Source: Nocardia sp. XZ_19_385
GTDB taxonomy: Bacteria > Actinomycetota > Actinomycetes > Mycobacteriales > Mycobacteriaceae
Direction of reading: 5' to 3'
Assembly: GCF_015355755.1 (NCBI RefSeq)
Contig: NZ_JACVEE010000002.1
Coordinates: forward strand, 1,612,001 to 1,676,000
DNA: 64,000 nt
The notes beneath the pieces are model-generated. The model was not told where the DNA came from, searched no databases, and was given only the letters and a program-made list of their open reading frames with translations. How positions within the stretch are numbered: position 1 is the first letter of the stretch; each line of letters opens with the position of its first letter. Shown piece by piece: positions 45,632 to 55,536 of the stretch. The translations under genes and the position numbers were made by a program.

Positions 45632-47002
45632 TTACGGGACGACGGGGCGCGCGTCGTGGGTGAAACCACCCGCCTCCTCCTGGCTGAGTCCCATCGGGTG
45701 TTTGCCGAGTTGGCCGAGGCAGCGCTCGATGTCGTCGATCAGCAGGTCGGCCATGTCGACGGAGAAGCCGTGCCGGATGACAGCGCGCATGATGGTTTCG
45801 TTGCCGCGGTCGGCGGGCAGGGGATAGGCGGCTATGGTCCAGCCGCGGGTGCGCAGCCGGTCGGACAGGTCGTAGAGGTTGTAGTCGTGGCCGCTGCGCA
45901 GCCGCCAGGAGACCGCGGTGATGCCCTTGGCCGGGTCGCCGTCGTGGACCATGTCGAACATTCCGAGGTGCACCAGTCGCTTCGCCAAATGCCGTGCGAC
46001 CCGGTAGATCTCGGACTGCACCCGGTTGTAGCCCGCACGGCCGAGCCGGATGAAGTCGTAGTACTGGGTGATGACCTGGCCGCCGGGCCGGGAAAAATTG
46101 AGATTGAAGGTGGACATCGAGCCGCCGAGATAGTCGACGTCGAAGACCAGTTCATCGGGCAGGTCGGCGGCGCTGCGCCAGATCGCCCAGCCCGCGCCGA
46201 GCGGCGCGAGCCCGGTCTTGTGGCCGGACGCATTGATCGACTTCACCCGCGGCAGCCGGAAATCCCACACCAGGTACGGCGCGCAGAACGGGGCCAGGAA
46301 TCCGCCGCTGGCGGCGTCCACATGGATGGGAATGTCCAGGCCGGTCTGCTCTTCCAGCCGATCGAGTTCCCGGCTCACACCGGCCACGTCCTCGAACAGC
46401 CCGGTGAACGTCTGGCCGAAGGTGGGCACCACCATAATGGTGTTCGCGTCGCAGGCGGCGGCCACGTCTTCCGGGCGCAACGTGAATTGGTCACCCCGCA
46501 ACGGTAATTGGCGAATTTCGACGTCGAAGTAGCGCGCGAATTTCTCCCAGCACACCTGCACCGGGCCGCAGACGAAATTGGGTGTCCCGGTGCCGCCGCG
46601 CTGGCGCCAGCGGAATTTGGCGGCCAGCCCGCCGAGCATGGCGGCCTCACTGGATCCGGTGGTGGAGGTGCCCCGCGTCGCTTCCGGATCGGGGCAGTGC
46701 CACAGGTCGGCAACCATTCGCACGCAACGCTTTTCGAGTTCGGCGGTCTGCGGGTACTCGTCCTTGTCGACGATGTTCTTGTCCAGCGATTCGGCCATCA
46801 ACCGGCGCGCCTGATCGTCGAGCCAGGTGGTGCAGAAGGTCGCCAGGTTGATCCGGGAGACGCCGTCGAGCAGCAGCTCGTCGTGCACGATCTCGTAGGC
46901 CGCCTGCGGAAACATCTCCGCGGCAGGGAAACCCGCCCGGGGCGCGCCACGCCGCAGGCCGGGCATGGCGAACAGGTCGTCGGAATCCGGATTATCGAGC
47001 AT
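45632..47002 (-). CDS. gadB: Glutamate decarboxylase
   Basis: A 456-residue PLP enzyme of group II decarboxylases. The cofactor lysine is Lys262 in SINASGHKTGLAPLG, and HVDAASGGF (about residue 227) precedes it. ATG 47002 is chosen because GGAGG sits seven bases before it; an earlier in-frame start would run past the promoter. It converts glutamate to GABA, consuming protons, and may serve acid tolerance. There is no adjacent antiporter (gadC) gene. Confidence 0.92.
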   Translation of the reverse strand: MLDNPDSDDLFAMPGLRRGAPRAGFPAAEMFPQAAYEIVHDELLLDGVSRINLATFCTTWLDDQARRLMAESLDKNIVDKDEYPQTAELEKRCVRMVADLWHCPDPEATRGTSTTGSSEAAMLGGLAAKFRWRQRGGTGTPNFVCGPVQVCWEKFARYFDVEIRQLPLRGDQFTLRPEDVAAACDANTIMVVPTFGQTFTGLFEDVAGVSRELDRLEEQTGLDIPIHVDAASGGFLAPFCAPYLVWDFRLPRVKSINASGHKTGLAPLGAGWAIWRSAADLPDELVFDVDYLGGSMSTFNLNFSRPGGQVITQYYDFIRLGRAGYNRVQSEIYRVARHLAKRLVHLGMFDMVHDGDPAKGITAVSWRLRSGHDYNLYDLSDRLRTRGWTIAAYPLPADRGNETIMRAVIRHGFSVDMADLLIDDIERCLGQLGKHPMGLSQEEAGGFTHDARPVVP

Positions 47003-47297
47003 CCACACGCCTCCAGGAGCACTCGCCGCGATGGTTGGCCGACCCAGAATCGCATATCCGGCGGTCGTCGTATTGCCAATCGTTCGCGACACGGACCATT
47101 CGGTCCGATATGGGCACTCGAAGGGCTGGCCGCCGCGGCTCGAATTGAGATAGCGAGTTGATTGCTATAGGTGGTTTGATCCGATACTTCCGGGCCGTCG
47201 GAAGCCGCATGGGTATTGTCGGACTGCTGATTCCCCACCTGTTCTACCGATTCCGCAAGCCGAGTTGGAAATCCGGACAACCACAGGAGATACCGGC

Positions 47298-48659
47298 ATG
47301 ACCGCCGATGGGCCGCAGACCGCCGAATTACGCACGCGCATAGCCGCTTTGATGCCGCAGGCGAAAAAGGATCTGACCCAGCTGGTCTCGTTCAAATCGG
47401 TGGCAGACCCGCGGCAGTTCCCGCCGGAGGAGTGCGAGCGCACCGCGCAGTGGGTGGCCGACGCGTTCGCCTCGGTCGGGCTGTCGAAAGTCGGCCTGCA
47501 CGAAACCCCGGACGGCAGTAAGGCGGTCATCGCCTCCCGCCCCGCACCCCCCGGCGCGCCGACCGTGCTGCTGTACTGCCACTACGACGTGCAGCCGCCC
47601 CTCGATGATGCCGCCTGGCGCACGCCGGTGTGGGAGCTGACCGAGAGGAACGGCCGCTGGTACGGCCGTGGCAGCGCGGACTGCAAGGGCAATATCGTCA
47701 TGCACCTGACCGCGCTGCGCGCCATCGGTCCCGATCTGCCCCTTGGCATCACGCTGGTGTCCGAGGGCTCCGAGGAGCAGGGCACGGGCGGCCTGGAGCG
47801 CTTCGTCGAAGCCAACCCCGGCCTCTTGCGCGCCGACGCGATCGTGGTCGGCGACTGCGGCAACTTCGCGGTCGGTGTTCCGACGCTCACGGAAACCCTG
47901 CGCGGCAACGTGAATGTCGTCGTGACGGTGGAAACCCTTGCCGGACCGTTGCATTCGGGCATGTTCGGTGGCGCGGCGCCCGATGCCCTGGCCGCCCTGA
48001 TCCACCTGCTGGCCACACTGCGTGACGAGCACGGCAACACCACCATCGACGGCTTGTCCAATGACCAGCGCTGCTCCGGCGTGCAGTACCCGTCCGAGCA
48101 GTTCCGCACCGACGCCGGCGTCCTCGGCGGGGTCGATCTGCTGGGCGAGGGCACCGTCGCCGACATGCTCTGGGCCCGACCGGCTTTGACGGTGCTCGGC
48201 ATCGACGCTCCGCCGGTGGTCGGTTCCACGGCCGCCATCCAGCCCGCGGCCCGCGCGCGCCTGAACCTGCGCATCCCGCCGGGCACCGACCCGAAGGCCG
48301 CCCTGCACGCCCTCACCGAGCACCTGACCGCGAACGTGCCCTGGCACGCGAAACTGACGGTCGAGACCGAGGCCATCGGCGCGCCGTTCCGGTCCGGCCG
48401 CGGCGGACCGGCGCGCACCGCGATGGAGGCGGCGCTCGCGGCGGCTTACGGCAGAGCGGCGACCACGCAGGGGCAGGGCGGCTCGATCCCGCTGTGCAAC
48501 GTCTTCGCCGACACCTACCCGGACGCGGAGATCATGCTGCTCGGCGTGGAGGAGCCGAAGTGCCTGATCCACGCCCCCAACGAGAGCGTGGATCCGAACG
48601 AGATCGAGAAGATGGCCTTGGCCGAGGCGCTGTTCCTGCGGGCCTACGCGAAACGTTAG
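47298..48659 (+). CDS. M20-family dipeptidase / zinc peptidase
   Basis: A 453-residue M20 peptidase. Metal ligands and catalytic residues: YCHYDVQPP (His and Asp), GRGSADCKGNIVM (bridging Asp) and SEGSEEQGTGG (Glu). The middle lid domain has AGPLHSGMFGG. ATG 47298 has an AGGAGA sequence. It lies across a 295-base gap from the divergent gadB. No signal peptide, so cytosolic. The substrate among di- and tripeptides is unknown. Its last four bases overlap the convergent MBL gene. Confidence 0.88.
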   Translation: MTADGPQTAELRTRIAALMPQAKKDLTQLVSFKSVADPRQFPPEECERTAQWVADAFASVGLSKVGLHETPDGSKAVIASRPAPPGAPTVLLYCHYDVQPPLDDAAWRTPVWELTERNGRWYGRGSADCKGNIVMHLTALRAIGPDLPLGITLVSEGSEEQGTGGLERFVEANPGLLRADAIVVGDCGNFAVGVPTLTETLRGNVNVVVTVETLAGPLHSGMFGGAAPDALAALIHLLATLRDEHGNTTIDGLSNDQRCSGVQYPSEQFRTDAGVLGGVDLLGEGTVADMLWARPALTVLGIDAPPVVGSTAAIQPAARARLNLRIPPGTDPKAALHALTEHLTANVPWHAKLTVETEAIGAPFRSGRGGPARTAMEAALAAAYGRAATTQGQGGSIPLCNVFADTYPDAEIMLLGVEEPKCLIHAPNESVDPNEIEKMALAEALFLRAYAKR

Positions 48660-49300
48660 AAGTCGCGGTGGTCTTCGGGCTCGAGCACCGTGAATTCGGT
48701 TCCGGCGGGCCCCATTTCGTTCAAGCGGCCGAAGTAGATACCCTGCGCCGCCGGCTCGATGATCCCGTAGTGGATCGGGAAGGCAGTGCGCGGATTGACC
48801 GCGCGCAGATAGTCGACGGCCTCGCTGAGCCGCATCCACGGCGCGGCCGCCGGAATCGCGAGCACGCCGACCGGCACCGGCGGCACCCACAGCGAATCGC
48901 CGGGATGCACCAGCTCGGCCGGATCGTCGGCGGTGCCGAGCTGGAAGACGGTGTTGTCGACCACCGGGATCTCCGGGTGGATCACCGCGTGCCGGCCGCC
49001 GCCACCGGTGATCCGCAGGTCGTCGAGCTGGACGATATTGCCCGCGTGCACCGCCTCCCACTTGCCGCCGCGCTGCTGGGCGGTCTGCGGATCCGAGAAC
49101 AGGCGCGCGCCGGGGTTGGCGTCGATCAGCGCGTCGATGCGCAGCGGATCGATGTGATCGGGGTGCTGGTGGGTGACCGCGATCGCGTCCAGACCGGTGA
49201 TGCCCTCGAAGCCGTGGGCGAAGGTACCGGGATCGAACAGCACCTTCTTGCCGTGCAGCTCGACGAGGAGACACGAGTGGCCGAAGTGGGCTATGCGCAT
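48656..49300 (-). CDS. Metallo-beta-lactamase-fold hydrolase (UlaG-like)
   Basis: A 214-residue MBL-fold protein starting MRIAHFGHSCLLVELHGKKV, with TQHPDH-type metal motif VTHQHPDHID and GDSLWVPPVPVGVLAIPAAA. PIHYG supplies the last metal histidine. Such proteins act as small-molecule phosphodiesterases or lactonases. It ends with a four-base overlap of the convergent M20 gene and diverges from purS. The substrate is unknown. Confidence 0.82.
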   Translation of the reverse strand: MRIAHFGHSCLLVELHGKKVLFDPGTFAHGFEGITGLDAIAVTHQHPDHIDPLRIDALIDANPGARLFSDPQTAQQRGGKWEAVHAGNIVQLDDLRITGGGGRHAVIHPEIPVVDNTVFQLGTADDPAELVHPGDSLWVPPVPVGVLAIPAAAPWMRLSEAVDYLRAVNPRTAFPIHYGIIEPAAQGIYFGRLNEMGPAGTEFTVLEPEDHRDF

Positions 49301-49394
49301 GCCGCCATCGTATTGACCCCGGAGCCTGGCCGGACGAAGTCAACAACTACGCTGCTCAGATATACCCCCCACCACCACACCTGAGGAGCAACGC

Positions 49395-49628
49395 GTGGCA
49401 CGAGTCGTGGTCGAGGTGATGCCGAAAGCCGAGATCCTGGATCCGCAGGGGCAGGCAATCGTCGGTGCGCTCCCGCGTCTGGGATTCGCCGGTATCTCGG
49501 ATGTGCGGCAGGGCAAGCGATTCGAACTCGATGTGGACGACAGTGTCAGCGACGCCGAGCTCGAGCAGATCGCTGAAGCACTGCTCGCCAACACCGTGAT
49601 CGAAGAGTGGAAGGTCGTCCGGCTGTGA
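49395..49628 (+). CDS. purS: Phosphoribosylformylglycinamidine synthase subunit PurS
   Basis: A 77-residue small subunit of FGAM synthase. [20 protein letters not shown] and [18 protein letters not shown] segments match the family. GTG 49395 follows GAGGAGC. Its stop overlaps purQ by four bases, so they are translated together. Known: PurS bridges PurL and PurQ. Confidence 0.93.
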   Translation: MARVVVEVMPKAEILDPQGQAIVGALPRLGFAGISDVRQGKRFELDVDDSVSDAELEQIAEALLANTVIEEWKVVRL

Positions 49629-50302
49629 CGGCTCGAATCGGTGTGATCACCTTTCCGGGCACGCTCGACGATGTCGACGCGGCCCGCGCGGTGACCAGGT
49701 CCGGCGCCGAAGCGGTCAGTCTCTGGCACGCCGACGCCGACCTGAAGGGTGTCGACGCGGTCGTCGTGCCCGGCGGCTTCTCCTACGGGGATTACCTGCG
49801 CTGCGGCGCCATCGCCCGGTTCGCGCCGGTGATGGGCAAGGTCGTCGAGGGCGCCAAGGCCGGTATGCCGGTGCTCGGCATCTGCAACGGCTTCCAGGTG
49901 CTGTGCGAGGCCGGTCTGCTGCCCGGCGCGCTGACCCGCAACGAGGGCCTGCACTTCATCTGCCGCGATCAGTGGCTGCAGGTCGAGTCGGTGAACACGG
50001 CCTGGACCTCGCGCTACGAGGCGGGCGCGCAGATCCTGGTTCCGTTGAAGTCCGGGGAGGGCCGTTTCCAGGCCTCGACCCAGGTGCTCGACGAGCTGGA
50101 AGGCGAAGGCCGCGTGGTCTTCCGCTACGCCGGGGAGAACCCGAACGGTTCGCAGCGCGGGATCGCGGGCATCGCCTCGGCCAACGGCCGGGTCGTCGGC
50201 CTGATGCCGCATCCCGAGCACGCGACCGAACCGCTGACCGGTCCGAGCGACGACGGCATGGGCATGTTCCTGTCCGTGCTGGACAGCTTGGTCTCGGCCT
50301 AG
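49625..50302 (+). CDS. purQ: Phosphoribosylformylglycinamidine synthase subunit PurQ
   Basis: A 225-residue class I glutamine amidotransferase subunit. GTG 49625 overlaps the purS stop as GTGA. The nucleophile elbow [11 protein letters not shown] carries the catalytic Cys, and [11 protein letters not shown] the His/Glu. It supplies ammonia to PurL. An intrinsic terminator follows, so purL, 5.5 kb on, is transcribed separately. Confidence 0.95.
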   Translation: MTARIGVITFPGTLDDVDAARAVTRSGAEAVSLWHADADLKGVDAVVVPGGFSYGDYLRCGAIARFAPVMGKVVEGAKAGMPVLGICNGFQVLCEAGLLPGALTRNEGLHFICRDQWLQVESVNTAWTSRYEAGAQILVPLKSGEGRFQASTQVLDELEGEGRVVFRYAGENPNGSQRGIAGIASANGRVVGLMPHPEHATEPLTGPSDDGMGMFLSVLDSLVSA

Positions 50303-50315
50303 TTCCTTCGAAGAG

Positions 50316-50345
50316 CACCCCGTCACCCATGGTGGCGGGGTGTTT
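50316..50345. terminator. Terminator after purQ
   Basis: A 12-bp stem with one wobble pair (50316-50327 with 50331-50342) and a CAT loop, followed by T-rich sequence, lies between convergent genes. Confidence 0.9.
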
Positions 50346-50350
50346 CTCGT

Positions 50351-51427
50351 TCAGCAGATGCGGTCGATGATCTCGAAGTCGACGCCGTTCGCGCGGGCGA
50401 TATAGCCCGGTTGGATCACCTGGTTGCCGCGGAATCCGCGCACGCCGCCGGGAGTTTCGTACCGCACGCCGTCGAGCAGTGCGCGGTGGATGCTGGGCAC
50501 GTCGAGGGAGCCCACCGCGTCGGCCAGGCCGCGCAGGGTGTGCACGGCCTCGTAGGTGGCGTTGCCGAAACTGGTCATAGCGGGGGCGAAACCGCCGTGC
50601 CGGCGCCGGTAGCGGGCCTTGCGTTCGATGCCGTCGACGAGTTGCCCATCGAGGAAGAAGCTGGACGGGACGAACAGGTTGTGGTTGGCTCCGACGCCGC
50701 CGGCCAGCAGCACGTTCTCGTCGGCTGCCGGGCTCACCCGCACCTGGGCGGCCGCGCGGCCGGTCGCGGCGAACTGCCGGTTGAATCGGGATACATCGTT
50801 GCCGACCATGAGGATGATGACGCCCTGCGCCCGATCCAGCGCGGGTTCGGCCAGGAAGCTGCCGAAATCCGGGCTGCCGAGTGGCACGAACCGTTCCAGC
50901 ACAATGGCATTCGGATCCGCCAGACTGGTGCGGACGGCGTCGGCGGTCTCGCGGGGCCAGATGTAGTCGTTGCCGATGATCGCCCAGCGCCCGATGCCGT
51001 ACTCGCGCTGCATCCAGTGCACGGCGGGCAGGGTGTGGCTGCCCGGGTGCTCGCCCAGCAGCAGCACGCCGGGGAGTTCGTCGGTCCGGCCCTCGTTCGC
51101 AGTGGCGTAGATGTAGGGCACCCGCCCGGCATTGGCCCTGGCCACCGCTCGCCGGACCGGCGAGGTGTGCCAGCCGGTGATCGCGTGCACCATTCCGGTG
51201 GCCAGAAAGGCGGCGACCTCGTCGGCCACCTCGTGCGGCGGGCGGCCGCCGTCGATATGCGTGGTGCGAATTTCGCGCCCGAGAATTCCGCTGCCGCTGT
51301 TGATTTCGTGTACCGCGAGGGCAATCGCCGCATCGCAGGAGGGAGCCACGATCCCGCCGGGTCCCTGGCGCGGGACGATGTCGAGGATCTCGATGATGCC
51401 GTCTGGGCTCTCGCCGAACGGAGGCAT
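50351..51427 (-). CDS. AmiC-like amide/branched-chain substrate-binding protein without signal peptide
   Basis: A 358-residue type-1 periplasmic-binding-protein fold of the AmiC/UrtA/Leu-binding group. Landmarks: VPRQGPGGIVAPSCDAAIAL and ITGWHTSPVRRAVA near the N-terminus, and YGIGRWAIIGNDYIWPRETA centrally. ATG 51427 starts MPPFGESPDG, with no signal peptide or lipobox and no transport genes nearby, so it looks cytosolic. Known: Pseudomonas AmiC is a cytosolic amide sensor that restrains AmiR and controls the amidase AmiE. Here AmiC-like diverges from a MarR gene and an AmiE-like gene, so a sensing role is inferred. An in-frame ATG at 51475 is possible. Confidence 0.8.
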   Translation of the reverse strand: MPPFGESPDGIIEILDIVPRQGPGGIVAPSCDAAIALAVHEINSGSGILGREIRTTHIDGGRPPHEVADEVAAFLATGMVHAITGWHTSPVRRAVARANAGRVPYIYATANEGRTDELPGVLLLGEHPGSHTLPAVHWMQREYGIGRWAIIGNDYIWPRETADAVRTSLADPNAIVLERFVPLGSPDFGSFLAEPALDRAQGVIILMVGNDVSRFNRQFAATGRAAAQVRVSPAADENVLLAGGVGANHNLFVPSSFFLDGQLVDGIERKARYRRRHGGFAPAMTSFGNATYEAVHTLRGLADAVGSLDVPSIHRALLDGVRYETPGGVRGFRGNQVIQPGYIARANGVDFEIIDRIC

Positions 51428-51490
51428 TCGGTACTCTTCTTCTCGTTCGAGCACAATCTTTGAAATGAACAGCATGGCGGGCAGGAAACA

Positions 51491-51925
51491 ATGACGACCA
51501 TTGTAGGCCGACATTCCACGCTGCATGGAGCGCTGCGAGCCGCGGAACGCCGTTGGCTGCAACACCTCGACGACGCATTGTGTGCCAGGCGACTTTCGCC
51601 GGATCAATGGTCGATGCTGTGCAATTTGTCCAGTGCTACCGGGGTCACTATGAGCGAATTGGCGGTGCGCTCGCAGTTGGCTCCGTCCTCGGCCACCCGG
51701 CATGCGGACTACCTCGCCGAACGTGGCCTGATCTTCCGGGTGGCAGCCGAGGAAGATCGGCGGCGCATCCTGATCGGGCTCAGCACGCTCGGTGCGGAAC
51801 TGGTCGAGTCGGTGCGGGCCGAGGAGGCGCGGGCCGAACAGGAGCTGCGCGCCCGGGTCGGCGCCCGTCGCTACAGCGAATTGCTGCGTGTGCTCGAGCT
51901 CATATCCGGCACCGAGGTGCCATAA
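51491..51925 (+). CDS. MarR-family regulator of the AmiC/AmiE-like locus
   Basis: A 144-residue winged-helix regulator with [20 protein letters not shown] as the recognition region and [12 protein letters not shown] as the wing. ATG 51491 follows AGGAAACA. It diverges from the amiC-like gene across 63 bases and lies 148 bases before the amidase-like gene. Two perfect palindromes in the downstream gap are operator candidates. It takes the place of AmiR in the Pseudomonas amidase system. The ligand is unknown. Confidence 0.87.
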   Translation: MTTIVGRHSTLHGALRAAERRWLQHLDDALCARRLSPDQWSMLCNLSSATGVTMSELAVRSQLAPSSATRHADYLAERGLIFRVAAEEDRRRILIGLSTLGAELVESVRAEEARAEQELRARVGARRYSELLRVLELISGTEVP

Positions 51926-51958
51926 TCCCACGCCGTTGGTCTCGGTGCGCTTTCGCTC

Positions 51959-51974
51959 GGGACTCATATGTCCC
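51959..51974. promoter_or_regulatory. Palindrome upstream of the amidase-like gene (site 1)
   Basis: GGGAC-TCATAT-GTCCC, with 5-base perfect arms, lies 100 bases before the amidase-like ATG. A MarR operator candidate. Confidence 0.45.
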
Positions 51975-52033
51975 AAAAGTCCCCTCTCGAATCGCCTGCC
52001 TCCCGCAACTGATCTTCTTCCATTACATTTCAT

Positions 52034-52045
52034 TTCCATATGGAA
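52034..52045. promoter_or_regulatory. Palindrome upstream of the amidase-like gene (site 2)
   Basis: TTCCATATGGAA, a perfect 12-bp palindrome, lies 28 bases before the ATG. The surrounding sequence is A/T-rich compared with its neighbours, as expected of a promoter. A MarR operator candidate. Confidence 0.55.
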
Positions 52046-52073
52046 TTACTTTGATGGACGCGAGGAGCAGACG

Positions 52074-53036
52074 ATGGGAAACGAATCGGTTGTGTCGAAC
52101 CCGGACACGGTCAATGTCGCGGTGATCAATCACGCGATGCCGCGCCTGCATTCGCGCCCGGAGGTGCTGGCCAACTGCTACCGGATCGGACACCTCATCG
52201 ATGGCTTGAAACTCGGCCACCGCGACGTGGATCTCGTTGTCCTGCCCGAATACTCGACGATGGGCGTGATGTACGACGAAACCGAGCTGTACTCCACGGC
52301 CACGGTGATTCCGGGTGCGGAGACCGAGGTCTTCGCCGAGGCCTGCCGCCGCAACGAGGTATGGGGCGTCTTCTCGCTCAGTGAGCGGCACGAGGAACAT
52401 CCGCTGCGTCCGCCCTACAACACCGTGGTGCTGATCAACCACCTCGGCGAGATCGTGCAGCGCTACCGCAAGCTCGCGCCGGCCCCCGAGGGCGGGCCCT
52501 GCTATCCGGGGGAGACCACCTATGTCTGCAACGGGCCCAAGGGAATCCAGCTCGCGCTGATCATCGGCGAGGACGGCAACTACCCCGAGGTGTGGCGCGA
52601 CTGCGTGGCCAAGGGCGCCGAACTGGTGGTGCACAGCCAGGTGCTGCGCGGCTGCCAGACCGAGCAGCAGGTGGGCATGGCCAAGGCGATGGCCTGGGCC
52701 AACAACGTCTACGTAGCGGTGGCCGGTGCGTCCGGATTCGATGGGGTGCACTCGTATGCGGGGCGCTCGGCGCTCATCGACCACGACGGCCGCACCCTGG
52801 GCGAATGTGGATCGGAAGTGAACGAGCTGCGCGCCGCCCGCCTGTCGCTGCGCTCGATCCGGGAAGCCCGCCATTACGACCGCGACCACTTCGGTCCCTA
52901 CAGCCTGCTGCACCGCGGCGAATCGCGCGGCGCGGACGCGTTCGGGGTGGCCGACTGCCCGCTCGAGTTCTATCGGACCTGGATCAACGACCCGGTCAAG
53001 GCGCAGGAGCAGGTCGCGGAGATCGCCGGGAGCTAG
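52074..53036 (+). CDS. AmiE-like aliphatic amidase homologue lacking the catalytic cysteine
   Basis: A 320-residue nitrilase-superfamily protein close to AmiE/AmiF amidases: [18 protein letters not shown] (Glu59), QRYRKLAP (Lys133), [32 protein letters not shown], and the ending [20 protein letters not shown]. AmiE has IICDDGNYPE with the nucleophilic Cys166; here it is [10 protein letters not shown] (Gly165). The loop normally carrying Glu142 (PIEGWYPG) is [10 protein letters not shown], two residues longer, with new cysteines. So it should not hydrolyse amides by the known mechanism. ATG 52074 follows GAGGAG. It ends about 25 residues short of AmiE. A binding or regulatory role is inferred. 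Confidence 0.85.
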   Translation: MGNESVVSNPDTVNVAVINHAMPRLHSRPEVLANCYRIGHLIDGLKLGHRDVDLVVLPEYSTMGVMYDETELYSTATVIPGAETEVFAEACRRNEVWGVFSLSERHEEHPLRPPYNTVVLINHLGEIVQRYRKLAPAPEGGPCYPGETTYVCNGPKGIQLALIIGEDGNYPEVWRDCVAKGAELVVHSQVLRGCQTEQQVGMAKAMAWANNVYVAVAGASGFDGVHSYAGRSALIDHDGRTLGECGSEVNELRAARLSLRSIREARHYDRDHFGPYSLLHRGESRGADAFGVADCPLEFYRTWINDPVKAQEQVAEIAGS

Positions 53037-53059
53037 CGCGCCGAACTACGATCGTGATC

Positions 53060-54349
53060 ATGCCCGCGACAACTACCGCTGCCACGGCCTCGGGCCTGTG
53101 CCAGTTCATCGATGCCTCGCCGAGCCCGTTCCACGTGTGCCAGACCGTCGCGGCGGAACTGGACGCGCACGGGTTCACCCGGCTGGCGGAGGCGGCGGCG
53201 TGGCCCGCGGCCGCGGGCCGGTACTACGTGGTCCGCGGCGGTTCGCTGATCGCCTGGGTGAGCACCGACGACACCACCCTGCCGTTCCGGGTGCTGGGCG
53301 CGCACACCGACAGCCCGAACCTGCGGGTCAAGCAGCAGCCGGATCTGTCGAGCGCGGGCTGGCAGCTGGTCGGGCTGGAGCCCTACGGCGGGGCGTGGCT
53401 GAACTCCTGGCTGGACCGGGAGCTCGGTATCTCCGGGCGGCTGAGTGTGCGCGAAGGAAATGCCTTGCGCGACAAGCTGGTTCGCATCGATGATCCGATC
53501 CTGCGGGTGCCGCAGCTGGCCATCCACCTGTCCGAGGATCGGCGCGGTGTGCAACTCGATCCGCAGCGGCACGTGAACGCGGTGTGGGGTGTGGCCGCCC
53601 GGCCGCAGCCGTTCCTGGATTTCGTCGCCGAACGGGCGGGCGTCGATCCGGAGGCGGTGCTCGGCTGGGAACTGATGACCCACGACCTGACCCCGAGCCG
53701 GTTGGTCGGCCGCGATCAGGACCTGCTCAGCGCGCCCCGCCTGGACAACCAGACCACCTGTTACGCGGGCCTGCACGCCTTCCTCGCCGCGATCGCCGAG
53801 CCCGGCGCGGCCGTGCCGGTTCTGGTCATGTTCGATCACGAGGAGGTCGGCAGCCAGTCCGACCGGGGTGCGCAATCGGATCTGCTGCCGACGGTGCTGG
53901 AGCGAATCGTGCTGGCCCGCGGCGGCGGCCGCTCCGAATTCCTCACGGCGCTGGCCGGTTCCGTCGTCGCGTCCGGCGATATGGCGCACGCGACGCACCC
54001 GAATTACCCGGATCGGCACGAGCCCGCGCACCGCATCGAGGTGAACGGCGGACCGGTGCTGAAGGTGAACCAGAACCTGCGCTACGCCACCGACGCCGCC
54101 GGTGCCGGCGCCTTCGCGCTGGCCTGTGCGCAGGCCGGAGTTCCGTTGCAGCGCTACGTCCATCGCGCGGATCTGCCGTGCGGCTCCACCGTCGGCCCGA
54201 TGACGGCCGCGCGCACCGGCATGACCACCGTCGATGTCGGTGCACCGCAGCTGGCCATGCACTCGGCCCGGGAAATGATGGGAACGGCCGACGTGCCCGC
54301 CTACGCCGCCGCGCTCGCCGCCTTCCTCACGCCCACCGCCGAGGACTGA
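53060..54349 (+). CDS. pepC: M18-family aminopeptidase (PepC/ApeB)
   Basis: A 429-residue zinc aminopeptidase corresponding to M. tuberculosis Rv0800. [12 protein letters not shown] (metal His/Asp), [19 protein letters not shown] (Glu and catalytic residues) and [15 protein letters not shown] are intact. ATG 53060 is preferred over GTG 53054. Cytosolic peptide degradation. Its 3' end overlaps the convergent GT87 gene by 49 bases. In M. tuberculosis pepC lies close to purL as well. Confidence 0.91.
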   Translation: MPATTTAATASGLCQFIDASPSPFHVCQTVAAELDAHGFTRLAEAAAWPAAAGRYYVVRGGSLIAWVSTDDTTLPFRVLGAHTDSPNLRVKQQPDLSSAGWQLVGLEPYGGAWLNSWLDRELGISGRLSVREGNALRDKLVRIDDPILRVPQLAIHLSEDRRGVQLDPQRHVNAVWGVAARPQPFLDFVAERAGVDPEAVLGWELMTHDLTPSRLVGRDQDLLSAPRLDNQTTCYAGLHAFLAAIAEPGAAVPVLVMFDHEEVGSQSDRGAQSDLLPTVLERIVLARGGGRSEFLTALAGSVVASGDMAHATHPNYPDRHEPAHRIEVNGGPVLKVNQNLRYATDAAGAGAFALACAQAGVPLQRYVHRADLPCGSTVGPMTAARTGMTTVDVGAPQLAMHSAREMMGTADVPAYAAALAAFLTPTAED

Positions 54350-55536
54350 ACGGCCGCGAAAATCAGCACCGCGAGCGCGGCCAGCACGTAGCTGCTGCCG
54401 ACGAGCTGCTGCCACCAGGTCCAGTCGAGCTCGCGCTGCCACGGCAGGTGCCACTGCGGCCCGATCAGCAGCAGGGCCGCGAAGGCGGCGACCGCACCGA
54501 GGAACCACGGGTTGCGGTTGCCGCGCTCGATGGCGCTCGCCGCGACCAGCAGGGCGGGCGCCGTCCACACCCAGTGGTGGGACCAGGACACCGGCGAAAC
54601 GAGCAGCAGCGCAAACGCATTCACCAACAGCGCGGTCACCGTCGCGCCCTCGTCGAGCAGCCGGCGCATCCAGACCACCGCGAGCGCGAGGGCGACCGCC
54701 GAGAGCGTGAGCCAGAGCGCGGTCGCCACCGGTGTGTCGAGCCCGAGCCGGAACAGCATGCCTTTGAGCGACTGATTGCCCGCGAAGTGCGGCGACCCGA
54801 TGCGGCCGGTGTCGGTGACGGTGTGGAACCAGTACTGCACCGAATCCTTCGGAAACAGCAGGAATCCGGCACCCACCGCGGCGACCGCGGAAATCCCGAT
54901 GTTCCGCAGCGCCTGCCAGTCTCGGCGCAGCAGGAAGTACAGCAGGAACGCGGCCGGGACCAGCTTGATCGAGATCGCGATCCCGATCAGCATCCCGCGC
55001 GGCCAGAACGGTTTGCGCACCAGGCAATCCGCGGTGACCGCCGCCATCAACAGCAGATTGATCTGGCCGAACCCGAGGGTCTGCCGCACCGGTTCCAGCA
55101 ACTGCGCCACCGCGACCGCGCCGATGACCAGCGCCAGGACGGCCGCACGCGGCAGCTCGGGCCGGATTCGGACGAGCACCAGCCACAGCGTGACCCCGAG
55201 GCTCAGCACCGACAGCGCGATCATCACCACCGCGGCCGCGGTCAGCGGCAGCAACGCCAGCGGCGTGAAGAACAGCGCGGCCAGCGGGGGATAGGTGAAC
55301 GGCAGGTGGATGCCCAGCACCTGGGGCAGCTCGCCGTAGAGGTCGTTGCCGTCGAGCCAGGCCTGGGCGCCGTTCCGATAGACCAGCAGATCGATGTAGC
55401 CGCGCCACCACTGCGCGCGCAGCGAGACCAGCACGGAAGCGGCGAACGCCACGACGGCAAGGAGCAACCACCAGCCCTGGCGGACCGGCGTCACGTCCGG
55501 CTGACCGCTCGAATTCGGCACCGCTCGATCGCTCAT
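54301..55536 (-). CDS. GT87-family (DUF2029) membrane glycosyltransferase
   Basis: A 411-residue integral membrane protein with about 9-10 hydrophobic helices. [20 protein letters not shown], in the first extracytoplasmic loop (about residues 48-67), holds the acidic site typical of GT-C polyprenyl-phosphate-mannose transferases such as Pim[17 protein letters not shown] is the conserved late motif. ATG 55536 is the start. Role: mannosylation of envelope glycolipids, inferred from family. It overlaps pepC by 49 bases tail to tail. Confidence 0.82.
   Translation of the reverse strand: MSDRAVPNSSGQPDVTPVRQGWWLLLAVVAFAASVLVSLRAQWWRGYIDLLVYRNGAQAWLDGNDLYGELPQVLGIHLPFTYPPLAALFFTPLALLPLTAAAVVMIALSVLSLGVTLWLVLVRIRPELPRAAVLALVIGAVAVAQLLEPVRQTLGFGQINLLLMAAVTADCLVRKPFWPRGMLIGIAISIKLVPAAFLLYFLLRRDWQALRNIGISAVAAVGAGFLLFPKDSVQYWFHTVTDTGRIGSPHFAGNQSLKGMLFRLGLDTPVATALWLTLSAVALALAVVWMRRLLDEGATVTALLVNAFALLLVSPVSWSHHWVWTAPALLVAASAIERGNRNPWFLGAVAAFAALLLIGPQWHLPWQRELDWTWWQQLVGSSYVLAALAVLIFAAVQSSAVGVRKAASAAA

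Noticed and set aside
47149..47168. Weak ATAGC/GCTAT inverted repeat in the gadB-M20 gap
   Set aside because: The arms have only five bases with a 9-base spacer, which is expected by chance. Nothing else notable was seen in that gap.
53033..55471. Very long minus-strand frame across pepC and the GT87 gene
   Set aside because: It reads through pepC's complementary strand and out of frame with the GT87 gene. Both real genes explain the sequence better.
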